The notes under the pieces were generated by a model. The model saw only the letters and a list, made by a program, of their open reading frames with translations, made no database searches and had not been told where the DNA came from. A DNA stretch of 48,271 bases from Pseudomonas cuatrocienegasensis. GTDB taxonomy: Bacteria > Pseudomonadota > Gammaproteobacteria > Pseudomonadales > Pseudomonadaceae. The stretch covers positions 1-48,271 of the forward strand of contig NZ_FOFP01000025.1 of assembly GCF_900110925.1 (NCBI RefSeq), in the 5' to 3' direction. The number at the start of each line of letters is the position of its first letter. The stretch's first letter is position 1. The position numbers and the translations under genes are program-made. Positions 39,091 through 48,271 of this stretch are shown piece by piece.

Positions 39091-40773
39091 ATGTCTTTGC
39101 GCTGTAGTGCTTTGGCCGTCTGGCTATTTTTTATTCCTGTCGTCGCTCTGGCGCAAACGCCGGGCGACCGCGAGTTGATCCGCGAGCGCCAGGAGCGCCT
39201 GTTGCAGGAGCAGCAGAGGCGTCTGGACGAGCTTCGCCAATTGCCGGGCGAGGCACCGCAACTGGAAAGTGCCCCCACCCAGGACGAACGCTGTTTCGAG
39301 ATCGAGCAGATCCGGCTGGAAGGCGCCCAACTGCTTACTGAGGCCGACCAGGCCCGCATCTTCCAGCCCTTCGCCGGCCAATGCCTGGGCGTAAGTCAGC
39401 TCAACGAGCTGCTCAAGGCCATCACCCAGTTCTATATCGATCGAGGCTACGTGACCTCGCGGGCTTACCTGCCGCAGCAGGAACTGGCCTCGGGCGTGCT
39501 GCGCGTCATTGTCGTCGAAGGCCGCCTGGAGGGCCTGGACAGCTCCACGCTTGCCAGTGACCGCGAACTGGCCATGGGTTTCCCCGGCCAGACAGGTGAA
39601 GTGCTGGACCTGCGCGAGCTGGAGCAGCTGGTCGACCAGCTCAACCGGCTGCCGTCGCGCCAGGCCCAATTGGAGCTGGTGCCAGGCGAAGAGGTGGGCG
39701 GCAGCCGGGTGCGCCTGGCAGGCGCGCGCGACAAGCCTTGGCGCGTGTCGCTCAATCGGCATAACGATGGTCAGGCCAGCAGTGGTGAGCAGCAGTGGGG
39801 CGCCGGGCTGGATTGGGACAGCCCGCTTGGTCTGGCTGATCAAGTCAGCCTGCGTGGCGCGGGCGACACCCTGAGCGATCACTGGCGCCACTCGGCCAGT
39901 CAGAGCCTGTATTACAACCTGCCCTATGGCTGGTGGACCTTTAACTACAGCTATAGCCAGAGTTATTACCGCAGCCTCGCCGAAGCTAACGGCTTTGACT
40001 TTCATACCGACGGCGAGAGCCGTAGCCATAGCCTGCGGGCCGAGCGAGTGGTGTACCGCGACAGCGTCGGCAAGACGGCATTCAACGTCGGCCTGTCACA
40101 CCTGCGTACACGCAACTACATCGAAGACAGCCTGCTGGAGGCGTCCAGTAACCGCCTCAGCGAGTTCCAGCTCGGCTTCAACCATGGCCGCCGTATTGGC
40201 ACCGCCTTCGTCAACCTGGACCTTGGCTGGCAGCACGGCACTGGCGCCTTCGATGCGCAGGACAACAACCACCCGCAGCCCGGCGAGCCGGTCGCCCGCT
40301 ACAACAAGTACAGCCTGACCCTGAGCTATTTGCAGCCTTTCCAGCTGTGGGGCGAGAGCTTCAGCGTCGACAGCCTGGCCACCGGCCAGAAGAGTGAAGA
40401 CCTGCTGTTCAGCCCCCAGCGTATCAGTGTGGGCGGGCTCAACTCGGTACGCGGCTTCAAGGAGCAATCGCTCACTGGCGACAGCGGCGGTTACTGGCGC
40501 AACCAACTGCGCTGGCGCCGTCCGGTCACGGTCGAGGCCCTGCGCCCCTGGCTGGGTGAGTACGGGGTGACCCTGGCCTACGACGTCGGTGTGATCAAGG
40601 GCAATCGTTACAACCCGGGTATGAGCGGGCGCCTGAGCGGTCAGGCCATCGAGTTCTACCTGCGTGGCCAGCACCTGTCGACCAGCGTGACCTGGGCGCA
40701 GTCGCTGGAGCGCCCGGATGCCATCGCTGAAGCCGAGCATCCTCTGTATTTCCGCGTCGACCTGTATTTCTAA
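39091..40773 (+). CDS. cdiB: Two-partner secretion outer-membrane transporter (TpsB/CdiB, ShlB/FhaC family)
   Basis: A 560-residue Omp85-superfamily transporter that exports the adjacent giant protein across the outer membrane. It has a signal peptide (~1-21, ending ALA), a charged helix GDRELIRERQERLLQEQQRR (the plug helix), two POTRA domains (~65-215, with CFEIEQIRLEGAQLL and YIDRGYVTSRAYLPQQ), and a 16-strand barrel. The loop-6 motif VRGF is at 453-456 (GLNSVRGFKEQSL). It ends with the aromatic LYF typical of outer-membrane proteins. It lies 65 bp before the partner gene. Contact-dependent inhibition (CdiB) is favoured over haemolysin or adhesin export because of the partner. Confidence 0.92.
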   Translation: MSLRCSALAVWLFFIPVVALAQTPGDRELIRERQERLLQEQQRRLDELRQLPGEAPQLESAPTQDERCFEIEQIRLEGAQLLTEADQARIFQPFAGQCLGVSQLNELLKAITQFYIDRGYVTSRAYLPQQELASGVLRVIVVEGRLEGLDSSTLASDRELAMGFPGQTGEVLDLRELEQLVDQLNRLPSRQAQLELVPGEEVGGSRVRLAGARDKPWRVSLNRHNDGQASSGEQQWGAGLDWDSPLGLADQVSLRGAGDTLSDHWRHSASQSLYYNLPYGWWTFNYSYSQSYYRSLAEANGFDFHTDGESRSHSLRAERVVYRDSVGKTAFNVGLSHLRTRNYIEDSLLEASSNRLSEFQLGFNHGRRIGTAFVNLDLGWQHGTGAFDAQDNNHPQPGEPVARYNKYSLTLSYLQPFQLWGESFSVDSLATGQKSEDLLFSPQRISVGGLNSVRGFKEQSLTGDSGGYWRNQLRWRRPVTVEALRPWLGEYGVTLAYDVGVIKGNRYNPGMSGRLSGQAIEFYLRGQHLSTSVTWAQSLERPDAIAEAEHPLYFRVDLYF

Positions 40774-40838
40774 AAGCCGCCTGCGCCACGACGCAGGCAT
40801 GCCAACACGACTTTGAGCAACACCTGGGGGATTACTAC

Positions 40839-43800
40839 ATGGACGTTCGCAGTCCGCTCTATAGCAACCTGGCCCTGATTCTGGCCGGTGTCATGTTTCT
40901 CAACCCCATCGTCGCCACTGCGGCGCAACTGGCGGTGGACGGCAATGCCGCAGGCAATACCAGCCTGGGCCAAGCGGGCAATGGCGTCCCGGTGGTGAAT
41001 ATTGCCACGCCCAACGGCAAGGGCCTGTCGCACAACAAATTCAGCGACTACAACGTCGGCCAGCAGGGGCTGATCCTCAACAACGTCACCGGTCGCACCC
41101 AGGCCACCCAGTTGGGCGGCATCATCGTCGGCAACCCCAATTTGCAGGGCAAAGCCGCCGGCATGATCCTCAACGAGGTCACCGGCGCCAACCCTAGCCA
41201 GCTGCGCGGTTATACCGAAGTGGCTGGCCAGGCGGCGCGGGTCATCGTCGCCAACCCCCACGGCATCACCTGCGACGGCTGCGGTTTTATCAACACCCCG
41301 CGCGCCACCCTCAGTACGGGGCGGCCTGTGGTCGAGGATGGCCGGCTGTCACGCTTTGACGTCGATGGCGGGCAGATCGCCATCGAAGGCGCCGGCCTCA
41401 ATGCCAGCAATGTCGAACAGTTCGACCTGATTACCCGCAGCGCCAAGCTCAACGCCGAGCTGTATGCGAACAAACTGGACATCGTCACCGGGCGCAACGC
41501 GGTCGATGCCGACAGCCTGGCTGCGACGGCCAAGGCCGATGATGGCAGTGACAAGCCGATGCTGGCCCTTGATAGCTCGGCGCTGGGCGGTATGTACGCC
41601 CGGGCCATTCGCCTGGTGGGAACCGAAGGCGGGGTCGGGGTGAAGCTGGCCGGCGACATGGCGGCCAGTGCGGGCGATATCCAGATCGACGCCAATGGTC
41701 AGTTGACCTTGGCGCAGGCAGCAGCCAGTCGCGATATCCGCCTCAAGGGCGAGAGCATCGCGCTGACCAGTAAGACCTATGCCGGCCGCAATGTAGACGC
41801 ACAGGCCACACAGGCGCTGAGCCTGACTCAGGGCCAGAGCCTGGCGGCCCGCGAGCGTATTGAGCTGAAGGGCGGTCAACTGGACAACCAAGGGCTGATC
41901 GAAGCCGGCGTGAACGCCGATAACAGTCGCAACCTGATCGGCGATGTGACACTGAGCGGCGATAGCCTGCGCAACAGTGGCAGCGTGATCGCCAGTCGCG
42001 AACTCAGCACCGTCCTCGACGGGCAACTGGACAATCGCGCCGGCACGCTCAGCGGCAAGACCAATACCATCCTCACTGCCGCCAGCCTGAACAACAGCGC
42101 CGAGGGTCGCCTGTTGTCCCAAGGCAGCCTGACGATCGGCGTCGACGCGCTGGATAACCGCGGCGGCCTGATCGCCAGCGCTAAGGATCTGAGCGTCGTA
42201 GCAAAGGCTGATCTGCACAACCAGGCTGGCGAAATCTCCAGTCAGACGGCCGTTACCCTTGAGGGCCGGACGTTGAACAATCAGGGTGGCCTGATTGCCT
42301 CCGACAGCCTCTTGCACGTGACCGTCGCCGAACTCGACAACAGCGGCAAAGGCATGCTCAGCAGTCAGGGTGCGTTGAGCGTCCAGGCGCAGGCGCTGGA
42401 CAACCGCCAAGGCGGCGTGCTCTTCAGCAAGGGCAGCCTGACGCTGACCGATGCCACCGTGGACAACCGAGGCGGTGCGATCGTTGCCGAGCAGCCACTG
42501 AGCGTCGCTGGCAAGAGCCTCGACAACCGTGGCGGTCTGGTCAGCAGCAAGGCGAACATCAGCGTCGATGTGGATGCGTTGCTGGACAACCGCGACCAAG
42601 GCACTTTGGTCGCCGACGGCAAAATGACCGTCGCCGCCGCCGAATTGCGCAACACCAACCGTGGCCAGGTGGCCGCCAAGGGCGATCTCGAGATTACCGT
42701 CGAGCAACTGAGCCAGCAGGGCGAGGCCGATACCGCGACCCAGGCCGGCGAGCTGATCAGCGAGGGCAAACTGACCCTGGTCGCCGACAGCATCGACAAC
42801 CGTCAGGGCGGTCTGATCGCTGCCAGCAAAGGGTTGGATATTCGCGCCAGCGCGCTCCTGCGCAACAGCGGCGGGGAAATCTCCACCCAGGGCCAAGCCA
42901 GCGTTCGCGTGCAGGCGGCCAGCGGGCAACCGACCGCGCTGCTGGACAACAGTGGTACCGGTCTGATCATTGGCGACCAGGGGCTGACCCTCACTGTGCA
43001 ACGCCTGCTTAACCACACCAAGGGGGTCTTGTCCGGTCGCGAAAGTCTGGTGCTGATCGGCAGCAGCGTGAACAACAGCGCTGGCGGCACCCTGAGCAGC
43101 CAGAAAGCGCTGGACGTGCAGCTGACCGGCGCCCTGGATAACCAAGGCCAGGGCGCACTGCTCAGCGGCGGCAGCCTGACGCTCGAAGCGGCCAGCCTGA
43201 ATAACAGCGCAGGCGGTCTGCTTTCCAGTGTCGGCGCGCTGAGCGTCGATAAAGCGGCCCTGAACAATCAGGGCGGCAAGCTGGTCAGCGATGGCCAACT
43301 GACGATTACCAATAGCAGCCTGGACAACCGCAATAGCGGCATCATCAGCGCCAGGCAGGCACTCTCCATCGGAACCGGCCAACTGGATAACCAGAACAAG
43401 GGCCAGATCACCACCGGCGCCGGCCTGACGATTACGGCGGGCCAGATCAACAACCACCAACGGGGGCTGATCGCGGCCAAGGGCGCCGCGAAACTCACCG
43501 CGACCGGCCTCGATCAACAGGATAGCGGCGAGCTGATCAGCGAAACCTCGCTGACTCTTGATCTGCAGGGCGGCGCCCTGAACAACAGCGGAAAAGGCCT
43601 GATCGCCACACCCGGCGCGCTGCTGCTGAACAACCTGGGCGCGGTCGACAATAGCGGTGGCGGCGAGATATCCAGCAACCAAAGCTTCCTGCTCAAGGCC
43701 GACCAGTTGGACAACAGCGCCGGCCGTATCATCAGCCGCCAGGAGCTGTATCTGGATATCACTCAGGCACTCTTGAACAACCTCAAGGGGGCTTTGTCTG

Positions 43801-46800
43801 CCGCCAAGTTGACGGTCGAGGCCGCTAGCCTGGACAACTCCGGCGCTGGCGTACTGGCCAGCCAGGGCGACCTGAAAGTCACCCTCGACGGCAAGCTGGA
43901 CAACCACGACCAAGGCCTGATTTCCGCCGCGCAGTCGCTGACCATCGACAGTGACGAACTGGACAACTCAAGTCAGGGGCTGCTCGCCAGCGCCGGCGCC
44001 CTGCAACTGACCACCGGCGAGACGAACAATCAGGGCGGCAGCATCGTCAGCCAAACCACGTTGAATGCCACTATTGACGATCTCGATAACCGCGGCGGGG
44101 TAATCAGCAGCCAGCAAGCCCTCACACTTACCGCGGCAGATGTGGATAACCGTGATGACGGTTTGATTAGCAGTGCGTCGGGCCTGACCCTCACTGCCGA
44201 CAGTCTCAACTCCAGCCGCGAGCTGGCACTAACGGGTGGCGAGGTCTCGGCCAAGGGCGACCTGAATTTGACCGTGACCCAACTGATCCAGCAACAAGGC
44301 CGCCTGATCGGCGAAGCCGGTTTGCACCTGGACATGAAAGGCGGCGACCTGGACAACCGTGGCGGCCTGCTCAGCGCCAAGGGCTTGCTGACCCTGAAGC
44401 ACCTGGGCAAGCTGGATAACCGCGCAGGCGAAGTCTCCAGCAGCCAGAGTTACAGCCTCCACGCAGGCGAAATCGACAACGGCGACAAGGGCAAGCTGAT
44501 CAGTGCCGATACCCTCGATATCGACCTGGGTGAAAGCACGCTACGTAACGCAGGCGAAGGCCTTATATCCGGCCTGAAAGGTCTGACGGTAAAGGCCGGC
44601 GATGTGGACAATAGCGGCTTGGGCACTCTGTCCAGCCGCGACGGTGCACTCACGGTGGAGCTGAGCGGCAGCACCCGTGTACTGAACAACAGTGGCGAAG
44701 GCGCTCTGGTCAGCAAGGGCAAATTGACGGTCGATGCCGCCAACCTGAACAACAGCGACAAGGGCATTCTTTCCAGCGAGGGCGACCTCGAGCTGATCCT
44801 CACCAAAAAACTGGACAACCACGACGGCGGCCTGATCGATACCCAGGGCGTGCTGACCGTGACTGCTGGCGAAGTAGACAACCGCAGTGGCCAGATCGGC
44901 AGCGAGAAGGCCGCCAGCGTCACCGCCGTTAGCCTCGACAACAGCGCCGGCCAGCTTTCCAGCGAGGCGGCGCTGACCCTGACCCTGACCGGTAAGCTGA
45001 CCAATACTCAGAAGGCCCAACTGGCCAGCGCCGGCCCCCTGGTGCTCAAGGCCACCGCCATCGATAACCAGGGCGCTAGCCTGGTCAGCCAGGGCCTGCT
45101 CGACCTCACCGCCAGCAGCCTGACTAACGCCAACGGCGGCACCCTGGCCGCGCGTAACGGCATCAGTCTGTTGCTCAGCGGTGCGCTGAACAACAGCGCC
45201 GATGGCTTGATTCACAGCGAGTTGGGCAGCCTCGATATTCAGGCGCAGAGCTTGAACAACAACGGCGGTGCGCTGAGCAGCCAGCAAGATTTGACGGTAA
45301 GCCTGGACGGTAAGCTGGACAATCAGAGCGGCCGTATCGAAAGTCTCGAAGGCAATCTCGACCTGCAAAAATCCAGTGCGGTTGACAGCAACGGCGGGCT
45401 TCTTAGCAGCGTCAAAGGCTGGTTGAAACTGATCAGCGCCGGGCTGTTCGACAACGACGCCGGCACCACTCAGGCGCAATCCCTGGAGATTGAGGCCAAG
45501 GGCGTCGACAACCGTGCCGGGCATATCTCCGCGCTATCGGGCGACACCGAGATCACTATCGGCACCGCTACCTTCAACAACCAGGGCGGCGGCCTCTATG
45601 CCCACCAACTGCTGAAGGTGATCGCTGGCGACGTCAATAATGACGGCGCCGCGCCTGGCATGGGCGGCAAGGCCGCAGCCGAGCAGATCGACTTCAGCCT
45701 CTCCGGCGCACTGAGCAACCGCTACGGCATTCTGGAAAGCGGCAGTACCCTGAGCGTGGCCGCCGCCAGCATCGACAACCAATACGGCGACCTGCGCGCG
45801 CTGGGCACCAGCGGCGATACCAGCATTACTGCCGACGGCCTGGACAATCGCAACGGCGCCATCGAAACCGCCAACGCCAACCTGATCATGAATGTCGGCA
45901 GTTTGCAGAGCAGCAATGGCAGCATTTTGCATGTCGGTACTGGTAATTTCGGCCTGAGCGCGGCCCAGGTGATGGGCGCCGGTGGCGACCTCAGCAGCAA
46001 TGGTCTGTTCACTCTTACCGCCGACAGCTGGACCAATAGTGGCGTGCTGCAAGCCGGCCGCTTGGTGCTCAACATCGGTACCTTCAGCCAAACCGCCAGC
46101 GGCCAACTGCTGGCCAGCCAGTCCTTTACCGGCAGCGGCGGCACCTGGAGCAACGACGGCCTGCTGGCCAGCGATGGCAGTTTCAGCCTCAACCTGACTG
46201 GTGCCTACAGCGGCAGCGGCCAGACCACCAGCCTCGGCAACCTTAGCCTCAGTGCCGGCAGCATCGACCTGACCTCAACCGCACGCATCAGCGGCGGCGG
46301 GTTGACCACGGTCACCAGCACAGGCCTATTGACCAACCGCGGTCGGCTTACCTCGGCCGGTGATATGACGGTACGTGCCGGCACCCTGAACAACTACGGC
46401 ACTTTGGGCAGTGCCGAAGCGCTCAAGTTATATGCGCCGACGCTGCTGAATGAGAACGGCCTGATCTTTAGCGGCGAGGATATGGCGCTGCGGGTGGATA
46501 ACTTCACCAATAAATATGCAGATATTTATAGTTTGGGTGGCCTGAGCATTGCCAAGGATGATCAGTTAACCAACGCCAGTTTGGTGGAGAATATTTCCTC
46601 TACCATCGAGGGCGCCGGCGACGTTTCGATTCGCGCCAGTACGCTGAATAACCGCAGCGATATATTCAGTATTGGGCGTACATTGGTTTCAGGGTTTATC
46701 GCTGTTCGTTGTTATGATTGCAGTGGCGATAACTATAACGTCGACTATGTTGCGAGAGAGACGTATAAGAGTGAGGTTTTAAGCAGTTCGCCATCATCAA

Positions 46801-48271
46801 ATATATTGGCTGGCCGTGATTTTTACTTTCAGGGCAGTAGCTTTGCTAATCAGAGTAGCAATGTTTCGGCTGCCAGAAATATCAACGTAAATACGGATGA
46901 TTTCACCAATCAAGGTGCAGTAAGCGGCACGATTGAACGGACGCGAATTTACAACTCTGCTGTGACAGATGGTTCGGTTAGACGTTTTGTCTCCGGTGAC
47001 GTCATCTCTTACAATAGGCGCAATAGTCCAGATTTCCCCAATGTTCACTATGTGACCAGCTCGGGGGGCGTCCGCTTGGCAGTCCCCGTTCCTGGTTATG
47101 ATTATGACGGGTACCCTTATAACGAATATAGAGACTCTGTCACGGGCGCTACAGTATCTAACTACCTGACCAATATGCTCTCGCAGGGCGAGTTGCCAGC
47201 GTCTAGCTATAATGCTAATAACCTGTTGGACCTTCCTTCACGCTTAAATAATTACAGGCTTGTGAGTGATGTTGAGGTCACAACGCCTGGCAGTACGTCT
47301 TACCCAGGCATCATTCAGGCGGGTGGAAATGTCGTTATCAATGCGACAAGCAGTTTGGAAAACGGCCTGATTCGGGAAAACTCTGCCCTACAGAGTGGAG
47401 CCAACCGAGTCGCCAACACCACCGCTCAGGGCACCGGCAAAACCACCGTGGTTCTGCTTAACCCGCAACTCCCCCCGAACCTGCAACAGCAGCAGGTTAA
47501 CCCGCTGACCCTCCCCGGCTTTGTTCTGCCGCAGGGCGAGAACGGCCTGTTCCGCTTGAGTGGCCAGCAAGCCCAAAGTGCCAGCGCCCAACAGGCCCAG
47601 GGCGTGGTAATAGACAGCGCTCTGGCCGAGCGCAGCGTTGCGCTTGGGCAGCAGGAGCAAAGCCTGGCCGCAGTCAATGCCCAGGGGCGCAGCTTTACCG
47701 TGGACACCCAGGGTGCTCAAGCCGCTGCCAGCGATCAGGGCGTCTTCACCGGCGTCCCCAGTGCGCAGACCGCGCTCCCCGAAGATCCCGCTGTCCAACA
47801 ACTGGCGCAAGGCGTAAGCGTCGCCCCGCCGAGCAGCCACAAATACCTGATCGAAACCAACCCCGAGCTGACCAACCTCAAGCAGTTTATGGGCTCGGAC
47901 TACCTGCTGGGCAACCTCGGCTACGACCCGGACGCGGCGCAAAAACGCCTGGGCGATGGCCTCTACGAGCAGCGCCTGGTGCGTGACGCCGTGGTGGCGC
48001 GCACCGGTCAGCGCTTCCTCGCCGGGTTGACCAGCGACGAGGCGATGTACCGCTACCTGATGGACAACGCCCTCGCCAGCAAGGACGCCCTCGGCCTGAG
48101 CCTGGGCGTGACCCTGAGCGGCGAGCAAGTCGCGGCCCTGACCCACGACATCGTCTGGCTGGAAGAGCACGAGGTGAACGGCGAGAAGGTGCTGGTGCCG
48201 GTGCTCTACCTGGCCCAGGCCGAAGGCCGCCTGGCCGCCAACGGCGCCTTGATCCAGGGCCGCGACGTAAC
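40839..48271 (+). CDS. cdiA: CdiA/FhaB-type filamentous haemagglutinin, two-partner secreted toxin (3' truncated by window)
   Basis: The frame is open for 2,477 codons to the last base; the C-terminus, toxin and immunity gene lie outside. After a signal region (MDVRSPLYSNLALILAGVMFLNPIVATAAQL) comes the TPS domain (~32-290) with the secretion motifs NPNL (99-102) and NPHG (139-142) and CDGC (145-148) in ANPHGITCDGCGFINTPRAT. Residues ~330-1860 are degenerate ~20-residue FHA repeats (LDNRGGLISS-type). Residues ~1888-2187 are A/T-rich in codon use, Tyr-rich and carry CYDC. Conserved CdiA-type sequence resumes with YLIETNPELTNLKQFMGSDY at 2336 and QKRLGDGLYEQRLVRDAVV. The start follows GGGGGA by 7 nt. 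Large antisense frames across the repeats are artefacts of repeated codons. Confidence 0.92.
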   Translation, partial: MDVRSPLYSNLALILAGVMFLNPIVATAAQLAVDGNAAGNTSLGQAGNGVPVVNIATPNGKGLSHNKFSDYNVGQQGLILNNVTGRTQATQLGGIIVGNPNLQGKAAGMILNEVTGANPSQLRGYTEVAGQAARVIVANPHGITCDGCGFINTPRATLSTGRPVVEDGRLSRFDVDGGQIAIEGAGLNASNVEQFDLITRSAKLNAELYANKLDIVTGRNAVDADSLAATAKADDGSDKPMLALDSSALGGMYARAIRLVGTEGGVGVKLAGDMAASAGDIQIDANGQLTLAQAAASRDIRLKGESIALTSKTYAGRNVDAQATQALSLTQGQSLAARERIELKGGQLDNQGLIEAGVNADNSRNLIGDVTLSGDSLRNSGSVIASRELSTVLDGQLDNRAGTLSGKTNTILTAASLNNSAEGRLLSQGSLTIGVDALDNRGGLIASAKDLSVVAKADLHNQAGEISSQTAVTLEGRTLNNQGGLIASDSLLHVTVAELDNSGKGMLSSQGALSVQAQALDNRQGGVLFSKGSLTLTDATVDNRGGAIVAEQPLSVAGKSLDNRGGLVSSKANISVDVDALLDNRDQGTLVADGKMTVAAAELRNTNRGQVAAKGDLEITVEQLSQQGEADTATQAGELISEGKLTLVADSIDNRQGGLIAASKGLDIRASALLRNSGGEISTQGQASVRVQAASGQPTALLDNSGTGLIIGDQGLTLTVQRLLNHTKGVLSGRESLVLIGSSVNNSAGGTLSSQKALDVQLTGALDNQGQGALLSGGSLTLEAASLNNSAGGLLSSVGALSVDKAALNNQGGKLVSDGQLTITNSSLDNRNSGIISARQALSIGTGQLDNQNKGQITTGAGLTITAGQINNHQRGLIAAKGAAKLTATGLDQQDSGELISETSLTLDLQGGALNNSGKGLIATPGALLLNNLGAVDNSGGGEISSNQSFLLKADQLDNSAGRIISRQELYLDITQALLNNLKGALSAAKLTVEAASLDNSGAGVLASQGDLKVTLDGKLDNHDQGLISAAQSLTIDSDELDNSSQGLLASAGALQLTTGETNNQGGSIVSQTTLNATIDDLDNRGGVISSQQALTLTAADVDNRDDGLISSASGLTLTADSLNSSRELALTGGEVSAKGDLNLTVTQLIQQQGRLIGEAGLHLDMKGGDLDNRGGLLSAKGLLTLKHLGKLDNRAGEVSSSQSYSLHAGEIDNGDKGKLISADTLDIDLGESTLRNAGEGLISGLKGLTVKAGDVDNSGLGTLSSRDGALTVELSGSTRVLNNSGEGALVSKGKLTVDAANLNNSDKGILSSEGDLELILTKKLDNHDGGLIDTQGVLTVTAGEVDNRSGQIGSEKAASVTAVSLDNSAGQLSSEAALTLTLTGKLTNTQKAQLASAGPLVLKATAIDNQGASLVSQGLLDLTASSLTNANGGTLAARNGISLLLSGALNNSADGLIHSELGSLDIQAQSLNNNGGALSSQQDLTVSLDGKLDNQSGRIESLEGNLDLQKSSAVDSNGGLLSSVKGWLKLISAGLFDNDAGTTQAQSLEIEAKGVDNRAGHISALSGDTEITIGTATFNNQGGGLYAHQLLKVIAGDVNNDGAAPGMGGKAAAEQIDFSLSGALSNRYGILESGSTLSVAAASIDNQYGDLRALGTSGDTSITADGLDNRNGAIETANANLIMNVGSLQSSNGSILHVGTGNFGLSAAQVMGAGGDLSSNGLFTLTADSWTNSGVLQAGRLVLNIGTFSQTASGQLLASQSFTGSGGTWSNDGLLASDGSFSLNLTGAYSGSGQTTSLGNLSLSAGSIDLTSTARISGGGLTTVTSTGLLTNRGRLTSAGDMTVRAGTLNNYGTLGSAEALKLYAPTLLNENGLIFSGEDMALRVDNFTNKYADIYSLGGLSIAKDDQLTNASLVENISSTIEGAGDVSIRASTLNNRSDIFSIGRTLVSGFIAVRCYDCSGDNYNVDYVARETYKSEVLSSSPSSNILAGRDFYFQGSSFANQSSNVSAARNINVNTDDFTNQGAVSGTIERTRIYNSAVTDGSVRRFVSGDVISYNRRNSPDFPNVHYVTSSGGVRLAVPVPGYDYDGYPYNEYRDSVTGATVSNYLTNMLSQGELPASSYNANNLLDLPSRLNNYRLVSDVEVTTPGSTSYPGIIQAGGNVVINATSSLENGLIRENSALQSGANRVANTTAQGTGKTTVVLLNPQLPPNLQQQQVNPLTLPGFVLPQGENGLFRLSGQQAQSASAQQAQGVVIDSALAERSVALGQQEQSLAAVNAQGRSFTVDTQGAQAAASDQGVFTGVPSAQTALPEDPAVQQLAQGVSVAPPSSHKYLIETNPELTNLKQFMGSDYLLGNLGYDPDAAQKRLGDGLYEQRLVRDAVVARTGQRFLAGLTSDEAMYRYLMDNALASKDALGLSLGVTLSGEQVAALTHDIVWLEEHEVNGEKVLVPVLYLAQAEGRLAANGALIQGRDV
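41830..46400 (+). repeat. Degenerate tandem FHA repeats within the CdiA frame
   Basis: Roughly 70 imperfect copies of a ~20-22-residue unit (about 60-66 bp) with the pattern L-x-L-x-A-x-x-LDN-x-x-G-x-(L/I)-x-S. Each unit is one turn of a right-handed beta-helix in the FHA fold. The units differ enough at DNA level that simple slippage would be limited. Confidence 0.88.

Noticed and set aside
41349..43913. 854-codon antisense frame across the CdiA gene, and further long antisense frames to 46192
   Set aside because: They mirror the repeated codon pattern of the FHA repeats on the other strand; the products are low-complexity and lack ribosome-binding sites or family features.
41830..46400. 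CRISPR array or simple tandem DNA repeat
   Set aside because: The periodicity is at protein level (FHA repeats) inside one open frame; units are diverged and there are no constant repeats with unique spacers.

Overview
The window looks like chromosome of a high-GC Pseudomonas. This rests on the 23S/5S rRNA sequences, the gene order nnrS-ppyR-fhp-fhpR and gabD-gabT, the oscA-sbp-cysTWA operon, and palindromic intergenic repeats typical of the genus. A P. mendocina/oleovorans-like lineage is my best guess, but it is inference. The window starts in the 3' end of 23S rRNA and ends inside a giant filamentous-haemagglutinin gene that stays open to the last base.

Layout. 1-360: rRNA operon tail (23S end, 5S, terminator). 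0.5-4.9 kb: a nitric-oxide module, with nnrS, a ppyR-like membrane gene and flavohaemoglobin fhp leftward and the sigma-54 activator fhpR/norR rightward; fhp carries a +1 frameshift near its 3' end. 4.9 kb: tRNA-Arg(CCG). 5.3-8.4 kb: gabD and gabT (GABA to succinate). 8.5-13.4 kb: leftward sensory genes, namely a soluble chemoreceptor with a CZB domain, a 7TMR-DISM/PAS/GGDEF/EAL protein, and a BLUF photoreceptor with a small membrane protein. 13.6-21.1 kb: six rightward genes (ArsS-like radical SAM protein, sodium/solute symporter, metallophosphoesterase-like protein, TVP38-flavin disulfide reductase fusion, DUF3047 protein, SelD-N-like flavoprotein). They look like one trace-element or redox pathway without a settled function. 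21.3-22.9 kb: an unusual chemoreceptor. 23.2-23.5 kb: a MITE-like inverted-repeat element.

23.5-26.3 kb: gamma-glutamylpolyamine synthetase and oxidase (PuuA/PuuB-like), whose pathway would deliver GABA to the GabT/GabD pair 15 kb away. 26.4-30.5 kb: a PhoD-like phosphatase, a Crp/Fnr regulator, an Mpo1-like membrane protein and a secreted protein of unknown role. 30.9-35.2 kb: leftward sulfate-uptake operon oscA-sbp-cysT-cysW-cysA, with a possible 22-codon leader ORF between oscA and sbp. 35.5 kb: an RBBP9/YdeN-type hydrolase. 36.1-38.7 kb: modA-modB-modC molybdate transporter. 39.1-48.3 kb: a two-partner secretion locus of CdiB/CdiA type. The CdiA frame has a TPS domain, about 1,500 residues of degenerate FHA repeats, a compositionally foreign segment at about 46.5-47.4 kb, and the start of the conserved C-terminal part. 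Toxin and immunity genes lie beyond the window.

The most interesting points are the three GT-N7-AC boxes upstream of fhpR, one of which contains its start codon; the ArsS-like six-gene cluster; the leader ORF in the sulfate operon; the MITE-like element; and the foreign segment in the CdiA frame.
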